From Bernardetia sp. (lineage in GTDB: Bacteria > Bacteroidota > Bacteroidia > Cytophagales > Bernardetiaceae): 59,515 nucleotides of DNA. Made by a program: the position numbers and the translations under genes. Under the pieces are notes generated by a model. That model did no database searches and was not told the origin of the DNA. It saw nothing but the letters and a program-made list of their open reading frames with translations. Shown here in pieces: positions 53,949 through 59,515 of this stretch. Numbering within the stretch: position 1 is the stretch's first letter; every line of letters begins with the position of its first letter. The DNA is taken from NCBI RefSeq assembly GCF_020630935.1, contig NZ_JAHDIG010000022.1, positions 1 through 59,515 on the forward strand, given 5' to 3'.

Positions 53949-54274
53949 TCTTGCTCTATTATTTTAATAACTGTCAAAACAGGCTTACATAATTACAAGG
54001 TTCAGTAAATTTTATACGAACACAAGCCAAATTTTAGTTCAAAGAAACAAATTTTTTTGGCAAAAAAATAATTCAAGAAAGTAGAAAATCAAGCCTTTAA
54101 AAGAAGTTTTGTCAAAAAATGAACCCTAGAGCAACAATTTTGTGTTTCTATTTTACATTTCAATAAAAATCATGTTGTTTTGCACTATCAAAATTAGCTA
54201 TCTCATTGATAGCAACGACAATTACTAAGATTTCAATTCAAATAATAACACATCAAAACGTGTTTGACTATTTT
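53949..54274. other. Intergenic region before asnS
   Basis: This 326-bp divergent gap is AT-rich, with no gene recognised. TTGTTTTG near 54175 resembles the -7 box but lacks the TA, so the asnS promoter is not placed. Confidence 0.35.
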
Positions 54275-55744
54275 ATGAAAAGACAAGATATAAAAGACCT
54301 TTTAGTGTCTAAAGAATTTGACAAGCCAGTTTATACAAAAGGCTGGATTCGTGGAGAGCGTGGCAATGCGTATGTTCGATTTTTAGGTTTGAACGATGGT
54401 TCAAGTATTGAGAATATTCAAGTAGTGGCTGATGCTGAAAAATTTGATGAAAATCTTAGAAAACGTTTTAATGTAGGAGCTGCTGTTTCTGTCAAAGGAA
54501 ATTTAGTAGAATCTAAAGGAAAAGGACAAAGTGTAGAGATTGTAGCCGAAGAAATAGAAATTTTGGGAGATGCTGATGCTGAAAAATATCCGATTCAACC
54601 CAAAGCTCATTCTATGGAGTTTTTAAGAGAAAATGCTCACCTTAGAAGTCGTACTACTACTTTTGGTGCAATTTTCCGTTTGCGCCATGCGCTTTCGTAT
54701 GCTGTTCACAAATATTTCAACGACCGTCGTTTTTATTACTGGCATTCTCCTATCCTTACAGCGTCTGATGCAGAGGGTGCAGGTGAAACGTTTAGAGTAA
54801 CCAATTTTGATATTGATAATTACGATGCCATTCCAAAAATTGCAGAAGGCGAACAGAAAGGTAAAATAGACAACAAAGAAGATTTTTTTGGAAAAGTAAC
54901 TAACCTTACTGTTTCTGGACAGCTAGAGGCAGAACTTGGTGCATTGGCACTAGGTAGAGTTTATACATTTGGTCCTACATTTAGAGCCGAAAACTCAAAC
55001 ACAGCACGACATCTAGCAGAATTTTGGATGATAGAACCCGAGATGGCGTTTTATGATTTGAAAGACAATATGGATTTGGTAGAAGACTTCTTAAAATATC
55101 TTATCCGTTATGCCTTAGAAAATTATAGAGCTGATATTGAGTTTTTGGATGCAAAATTTGTAAAAGAAAACTCAATGAAGAAAAAAGAAGAGCGTGCTGA
55201 AATGGGACTTATTGAAAAACTAGAGTTTGTCTTGGCAAATGATTTCAAACGAGTTACCTACACAGAAGCAATAGATATTTTAGTAAACTCTAAGCACTAC
55301 AAAAAAGGAAAATTTCAGTTTGATGTAAAGTGGGGAACTGATTTACAATCCGAACACGAACGTTTCTTAGTAGAAAAGCACTTCAAAACGCCAGTTATTT
55401 TGTATAACTACCCAAAAGACATCAAAGCATTTTATATGCGCCAAAACGATGGAGAAGAAGTAGGAAAAGAAACCGTTGCAGCAATGGATGTTCTCTTCCC
55501 CGGAATTGGAGAAATTGTAGGAGGTTCGCAGCGTGAGGAGCGTTTGGACAGACTTCAAGCACGTACCGACGAAATGGGAATAACCGAAGAACTTTGGTGG
55601 TACTTAGATACTCGTAAGTTTGGAACGGTAGAGCATTCTGGTTTTGGTCTTGGCTTTGAGCGTCTGATTCTTTTCATTACTGGAATGGGAAATATTAGAG
55701 ATGTAATTCCTTTCCCTAGAACGCCTAAAAATGCAGAGTTTTAA
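54275..55744 (+). CDS. asnS: Asparagine--tRNA ligase
   Basis: AsnRS is a class IIb synthetase that charges tRNA-Asn in the cytosol. The N-terminal OB-fold anticodon-binding domain begins [22 protein letters not shown]. The catalytic core has the motif-2 region [23 protein letters not shown] and motif 3 [15 protein letters not shown]. The Bacteroidota insertion ([20 protein letters not shown]) is present. The ATG at 54275 gives 489 residues; the upstream start near 54206 would add a non-homologous lead. A strong terminator follows at 55782. Confidence 0.95.
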   Translation: MKRQDIKDLLVSKEFDKPVYTKGWIRGERGNAYVRFLGLNDGSSIENIQVVADAEKFDENLRKRFNVGAAVSVKGNLVESKGKGQSVEIVAEEIEILGDADAEKYPIQPKAHSMEFLRENAHLRSRTTTFGAIFRLRHALSYAVHKYFNDRRFYYWHSPILTASDAEGAGETFRVTNFDIDNYDAIPKIAEGEQKGKIDNKEDFFGKVTNLTVSGQLEAELGALALGRVYTFGPTFRAENSNTARHLAEFWMIEPEMAFYDLKDNMDLVEDFLKYLIRYALENYRADIEFLDAKFVKENSMKKKEERAEMGLIEKLEFVLANDFKRVTYTEAIDILVNSKHYKKGKFQFDVKWGTDLQSEHERFLVEKHFKTPVILYNYPKDIKAFYMRQNDGEEVGKETVAAMDVLFPGIGEIVGGSQREERLDRLQARTDEMGITEELWWYLDTRKFGTVEHSGFGLGFERLILFITGMGNIRDVIPFPRTPKNAEF

Positions 55745-55781
55745 GAAGTGTTTTAAATCAAATTGAACTATAAAGTAGATT

Positions 55782-55816
55782 AAAAGTCTTTTCTAATCAA
55801 ATTAGAGAAGACTTTT
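55782..55816 (+). terminator. Intrinsic terminator of asnS
   Basis: A 16-bp stem AAAAGTCTTTTCTAAT / ATTAGAGAAGACTTTT with one G-T pair and a short loop, followed by a T-rich sequence, lies 38 bp after the asnS stop. Confidence 0.85.
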
Positions 55817-55840
55817 ATATTTCATAGATACAAATATAAA

Positions 55841-56269
55841 ATGCGTGAAATCACAATAGAAATTGATTCTAATGAAGAAATTTGGAGATATATTGACGAA
55901 AAATTGAATCATATTTATATCAGTAATTTTAGACCAAAATCTTCGTTTTCTTGGTGGAAAACAGATTTGAAGATTTCAGAAAGTCAAACTTTTGAAAATA
56001 TTTCTGTCCGAAATATGAGTTTAGACTTACAAGTAGATTTGACTACTCTCAGAAAACTAATTGAATTGAACACTCAAAGTTTAATAATCTATCAGTTTGA
56101 TAAACCTATTCCAGATACTCTTTTAGTAGCTGAACTAATGGAACAATCAAAAGAAAATATTTTGTTTCAAAATGGCTTAAAACACTCTTTTTTTATCAAT
56201 TTTGAATTTTTGACTGTGAAATCATTTGACGAAAATTTTATTGAGGATCTTCAGAAAAATAAGAGATAA
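55841..56269 (+). CDS. Hypothetical protein
   Basis: I do not recognise this family. The 142-residue product is acidic, with no signal peptide. It opens with a strand-and-helix pattern (EITIEIDSNEEIWRYIDEKLNHIY) and ends in a helical tail. A middle segment has KSSFSWWKTDLKISES. It may be a small cytosolic protein. It lies between the asnS terminator and the membrane-anchored jacalin-like gene, on the same strand and 98 bp from the latter. Confidence 0.55.
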   Translation: MREITIEIDSNEEIWRYIDEKLNHIYISNFRPKSSFSWWKTDLKISESQTFENISVRNMSLDLQVDLTTLRKLIELNTQSLIIYQFDKPIPDTLLVAELMEQSKENILFQNGLKHSFFINFEFLTVKSFDENFIEDLQKNKR

Positions 56270-56367
56270 CAATAAAAGTTATTTTTCTATTTATCAGAAA
56301 TACTAGAAAAAAATAAGCAAATTCCCTATATTGAGAATACAAAATATCAAAACTTACTACAAGGCTT

Positions 56368-57219
56368 ATGGAACAGATTACTCCCCTTCTCATTACAGGA
56401 CTTTTAGCCATCTTGGGAACTGTGATTGGAAATATCATCAATGGTTATTGGTCGACGCAGCTTGCCAAAAAAAATGCACAATCTGCACTCATTCAGAAAG
56501 CAATGGAATCTCCAGATCCAAAAGTGAGAGCCAAATCATTAGAGTTTCTGATAAAGGTAAACCTAATTGATGATAAGAAAATACAGTATGGTGTCAATGA
56601 AATTCTAAAATCTAAAGAATTGGATTTATTACCTCAATTCAATGCTTCCAATATCGTCCAAACCGATAAAACTGGCGTAACAGAAATGAAGAGTGCAAAA
56701 AGTCAGTTGGTAGGAAAAGAAAAAGCAGAGGGTAATCCGATTGAGCAAGACAACTTCTTAGCCTTGACTGGTTTTGTAGTGCGTAGTGGAGATATTATTG
56801 ACGGTTTTACGCCTATTTTTAGTGAAATTGGTACAGAAGATAAGCTCTTCAAATCCAAACGCACAGGCAAACACTTTGGAGGAGACGGAGGCAGTCCAAC
56901 AGAAATTTATAAAGAAGGGTATCTCATTACAGGCATTGAACTGATTAGAGGATATTATTTCGGACGTGAGGAAGTTATTCACATGCAGGTTACATGGAAT
57001 AAACTCACTCCAAATGGAATAGATTACAACGATAAAGTAATTTCTGAAAAAATTGGAAGTGGAAACTTTGCTGAATTTAATGAAAATACGCCTTCAAAAG
57101 TTTTTCAAGCCAAACAAAATCATTTCATTACAGATTTTTCTGCTCAACAATCGTATCATTCCGACGGCAGTACATTTATCCACGATATGACTATCAAGGA
57201 AGAGATTTTACCTGCTTAG
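56368..57219 (+). CDS. Membrane-anchored protein with jacalin-like C-terminal domain
   Basis: This 283-residue protein has one N-terminal transmembrane segment (residues 5-27, PLLITGLLAILGTVIGNIING) and a helical stretch to about residue 105. The C-terminal half has jacalin-lectin features: VVRSGDIIDGFTPIFSE, then the glycine-rich HFGGDGGSPTEIY, then GYLITGIELIRGYYFG. This RSGDxIDG...GGxGG...ITG pattern is the jacalin-like sugar-binding fold. It may therefore bind a glycan at the membrane surface, but no carbohydrate or partner is known. The terminator and promoter for metG follow it. Confidence 0.6.
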   Translation: MEQITPLLITGLLAILGTVIGNIINGYWSTQLAKKNAQSALIQKAMESPDPKVRAKSLEFLIKVNLIDDKKIQYGVNEILKSKELDLLPQFNASNIVQTDKTGVTEMKSAKSQLVGKEKAEGNPIEQDNFLALTGFVVRSGDIIDGFTPIFSEIGTEDKLFKSKRTGKHFGGDGGSPTEIYKEGYLITGIELIRGYYFGREEVIHMQVTWNKLTPNGIDYNDKVISEKIGSGNFAEFNENTPSKVFQAKQNHFITDFSAQQSYHSDGSTFIHDMTIKEEILPA

Positions 57220-57243
57220 TTTTGAGTAGAACATTTTTGAACT

Positions 57244-57284
57244 AAAAAACGCACAACTAAATTTATTATAGTGGTGCGTTTTTT
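57244..57284 (+). terminator. Terminator of the jacalin-like gene
   Basis: An 11-bp stem AAAAAACGCAC / GTGCGTTTTTT with a loop of about 19 nt lies 25 bp after the stop at 57219. The metG -7 box begins two bases after it. Confidence 0.7.
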
Positions 57285-57285
57285 C

Positions 57286-57293
57286 TATTTTTG
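57286..57293 (+). promoter_or_regulatory. Candidate metG -7 box TATTTTTG
   Basis: TATTTTTG matches TAnnTTTG and lies 33 bp before the metG ATG at 57326. The expected -33 position falls inside the terminator hairpin, and no TTTG is found there. Confidence 0.5.
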
Positions 57294-57325
57294 CAACTCA
57301 ATTCATTTTTACAGAAAAATACTTT

Positions 57326-59449
57326 ATGTCGACTTCTATCAAAACATCTCAAGATTTCAAAAGAACAACCGTAACGGCAGCCCTTCCTTATGCCAACGGT
57401 GGACTTCATATCGGACACATTGCAGGCGCATATCTGCCAGCAGATACGTATGTGCGCTATCTTCGAATGAAAAATCACGATGTTGTTTTTGTCTGTGGAA
57501 GCGACGAACACGGTGCAGCCATAACTTTAAGAGCTAAAAAAGAAGGCATCACACCAAAAGAAATTATTGATAAATACGATGATATTCTTAAAAATTCTTT
57601 TAAAGATTTCGGAATTGAATTTGATATTTATCATCGTACTTCAACCGATTTACACAAAGAAACAGCACAAGACTTCTTTACTAAGCTCTACGAAAAAGGC
57701 GTTTTCACACAGCAGACCAATGAGCAGTTTTATGATGAGAAGTTTGAGCAGTTTTTAGCAGATAGATATATCGTTGGTACGTGTCCGAATTGTGGAAATG
57801 AAAACGCCTATGGCGACCAGTGTGAAAAATGTGGTTCTACTTTAAGTCCCACAGAACTTATTGAGCCAAGGTCAGCACTAAGTGGAGAAAAGCCTGTTTT
57901 GAAAAGCACTTCGCATTGGTTCTTACCTTTGCAAGACTATGAACATTGGCTTAGAAAGTGGATTTTGGAAGATAAAAAAGATACGTGGCGTACAGGCGTT
58001 TACGGACAATGTAAATCGTGGATAGAACAAGGTCTGCACGAGCGTTCAATGACAAGAGATTTAGATTGGGGCGTTCCTGTACCTCTTCAAGATGCTGATG
58101 GAAAAGTATTGTACGTTTGGTTAGACGCTCCAATTGGTTATGTTTCGGCTACCAAACAATGGGCAAAAGATAATAATACAGATTGGGAAAAGTATTGGTT
58201 AAAACAAAAAGATGAAAATGATAATTCTAGGCTAATTCATTTTATTGGAAAAGATAATATTGTTTTTCACTGTCTCATATTTCCAATTATTTTAAAAGCT
58301 CACGGAGATTATATTTTGCCTGAAAATGTTCCTGCCAATAACTTTTTAAACTTAGAAGGCGACAAAATTTCTACCTCAAGAGAATGGGCTGTTTGGCTAA
58401 ATGAATACGTAAAAGAATTTCCTACCAAAAAAGATGAGCTGCGTTATGTCTTGACTTCCATTGCACCAGAGACAAAAGATAGTGAGTTTACGTGGGCAAT
58501 TTATCAATCAAGAATTAATAACGAGCTTGTCGATACGCTTGGGAATTTTGTCAATCGTACTGTAGTCTTGATAAATAAATATTACGGTGGAGAAGTTCCA
58601 CAGATTGATTTACAGGTTGCAGAGCTAACAGATTTTGATAGAGAAACTTTAGAAGCTATCCAAACTCAAAAAGACAAAGTAGAATCTAATTTAGAAAACT
58701 TTAATTTTAGAGATGGATTGTACGAAGTTATGGAACTAGCACGAGTGGGAAATAAATATCTTGCCACCACAGAGCCTTGGAAACTCCAAAAAACTGACCC
58801 AGCTAGAGTAGAACAGATTATGAAAATTAGTGCAGAACTAACGGCTAATTTGGCTATTCTGATGCGTCCATTTTTACCTGAAACCTCTTCTAAAATTTCT
58901 CAAATGTTGAATCTAACAAATGATTTAACATGGAATTTAGCTGGAAAGGCAGGTTTAATTACAGGAAAAATAAATAAAGCTACTCTACTTTTTGAAAAAA
59001 TTGAGGATTCGCTCGTGGAAACTCAACTTAAAAAATTAGAAGAAGGAAAAGCAAAGAAAATACAAGAATTAAAAGAGCAACAAGAAGCAAACACAGAAAA
59101 AAATCCAGTTGCTCCGATTCAACCAGAAATTCAGTTTGACGATTTCTCAAAAATTGATATTCGTGTGGCGACTATTAAAAATGCAGAACCTATCAAAAAA
59201 GCTGATAAACTTCTCAAAATTACGCTAGAAGTTGCAGACAAAGAAGTAACTGTAGCAAGTGGAATTGCAGAGCATTTTTCTCCAGAGGAAATCATTGGAA
59301 AGCAGGTTTGTTGGCTTGCCAATCTTGCACCACGAAAAATGAGAGGTGTAATTTCGCAGGGAATGATTCTTTTAGCAGAAAATGAAGAGGGAAAACTTGT
59401 ATTTGTAAGTCCAGAGAAAATGGTCAATACAGGAGCGCAGGTAAAATAA
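57326..59449 (+). CDS. metG: Methionine--tRNA ligase with C-terminal tRNA-binding domain
   Basis: MetRS charges tRNA-Met and initiator tRNA. The class I HIGH signature is in NGGLHIGHIAGAYLPAD (near residue 25). The zinc knuckle is CPNCGNENAYGDQCEKCG (two CxxC pairs, near residues 150-170). The KMSKS motif appears as KISTS in LEGDKISTSREWAVW, as in other Bacteroidota. After the anticodon domain, a C-terminal EMAP II-like tRNA-binding domain starts FSKIDIRVATIKNAEPIKKADKLL (about residue 610) and ends VSPEKMVNTGAQVK. At 707 residues it is full length. Confidence 0.96.
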   Translation: MSTSIKTSQDFKRTTVTAALPYANGGLHIGHIAGAYLPADTYVRYLRMKNHDVVFVCGSDEHGAAITLRAKKEGITPKEIIDKYDDILKNSFKDFGIEFDIYHRTSTDLHKETAQDFFTKLYEKGVFTQQTNEQFYDEKFEQFLADRYIVGTCPNCGNENAYGDQCEKCGSTLSPTELIEPRSALSGEKPVLKSTSHWFLPLQDYEHWLRKWILEDKKDTWRTGVYGQCKSWIEQGLHERSMTRDLDWGVPVPLQDADGKVLYVWLDAPIGYVSATKQWAKDNNTDWEKYWLKQKDENDNSRLIHFIGKDNIVFHCLIFPIILKAHGDYILPENVPANNFLNLEGDKISTSREWAVWLNEYVKEFPTKKDELRYVLTSIAPETKDSEFTWAIYQSRINNELVDTLGNFVNRTVVLINKYYGGEVPQIDLQVAELTDFDRETLEAIQTQKDKVESNLENFNFRDGLYEVMELARVGNKYLATTEPWKLQKTDPARVEQIMKISAELTANLAILMRPFLPETSSKISQMLNLTNDLTWNLAGKAGLITGKINKATLLFEKIEDSLVETQLKKLEEGKAKKIQELKEQQEANTEKNPVAPIQPEIQFDDFSKIDIRVATIKNAEPIKKADKLLKITLEVADKEVTVASGIAEHFSPEEIIGKQVCWLANLAPRKMRGVISQGMILLAENEEGKLVFVSPEKMVNTGAQVK

Positions 59450-59515
59450 AGTAACTCATGTAGCTCATTCTTTAGAGTGAGAAGCACAGCATTTGGTTTT
59501 ATATAGGGACAAGGC

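Overview
The window looks like chromosomal DNA of a low-GC member of the Bacteroidota, most likely a Cytophagales/Flexibacter-like bacterium (inference). The support is a SusC/SusD outer-membrane pair, SPOR, DUF1573 and PepSY-like envelope proteins, an ECF sigma factor followed by a membrane protein with a barrel-like C-terminus, a KISTS-type MetRS, and TAnnTTTG-type -7 promoter boxes, the best of which serves tRNA-Trp. Many starts have little Shine-Dalgarno signal, so several starts below were chosen from protein homology.

Layout. 1-10 kb: a TPR gene broken by a small inverted-repeat element, an alanine/ornithine-type racemase, a chromate transporter, a thioesterase, a tandem pair of secreted paralogues, a PepSY-like protein and a COG2509 flavoprotein. 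10.9-15.7 kb: a SusC/SusD nutrient-uptake operon. 15.8-19.7 kb: tRNA-Trp, secE, nusG, rplK, rplA, rplJ and rplL, ending in a terminator without rpoBC and not preceded by tuf. 19.7-27.6 kb: lysoplasmalogenase-like gene, fabI, an envelope protein and an M48 protease, a DUF4343 ATP-grasp protein, a cyclophilin lipoprotein and a cysN without cysD. 27.8-36.5 kb: a large BNR/Vps10-type propeller protein, a lipoprotein, a TPR protein, an HD-type protein, a DUF1573 protein, and a coupled smpB-Nudix pair. 36.6-45.4 kb: a frameshifted DUF2256 gene, a dienelactone hydrolase, the sigma/anti-sigma-like pair, an Ig-like lipoprotein, an AddB-like nuclease and an acyltransferase. 45.4-49.4 kb: a probable anti-phage island with a YhcG/DUF1016 nuclease and a Septu-like PtuA ATPase plus PtuB HNH nuclease; ptuA carries a one-base frameshift in its Walker A motif. 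49.8-59.5 kb: an M14 peptidase, a zinc-motif membrane protein, TrkH, AsnRS, two unknown proteins (one with a jacalin-like C-terminus) and MetRS.

The strongest unusual signals are: (a) a mobile element of about 190 bp with inverted ends and a CCTA duplication that splits a TPR gene, with a second, internally different copy near 40.4 kb; (b) structured intergenic palindromes, including an interleaved A-B-A'-B' repeat that also encodes the last codons of ptuA, and a three-way-junction-like element upstream of the acyltransferase; (c) the Septu-like/YhcG island with its broken ATPase; (d) the separation of the ribosomal protein/secE/nusG cluster from tuf and rpoBC; and (e) an attenuator-like leader before rplL. 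No CRISPR array, rRNA, prophage or full insertion sequence was seen.
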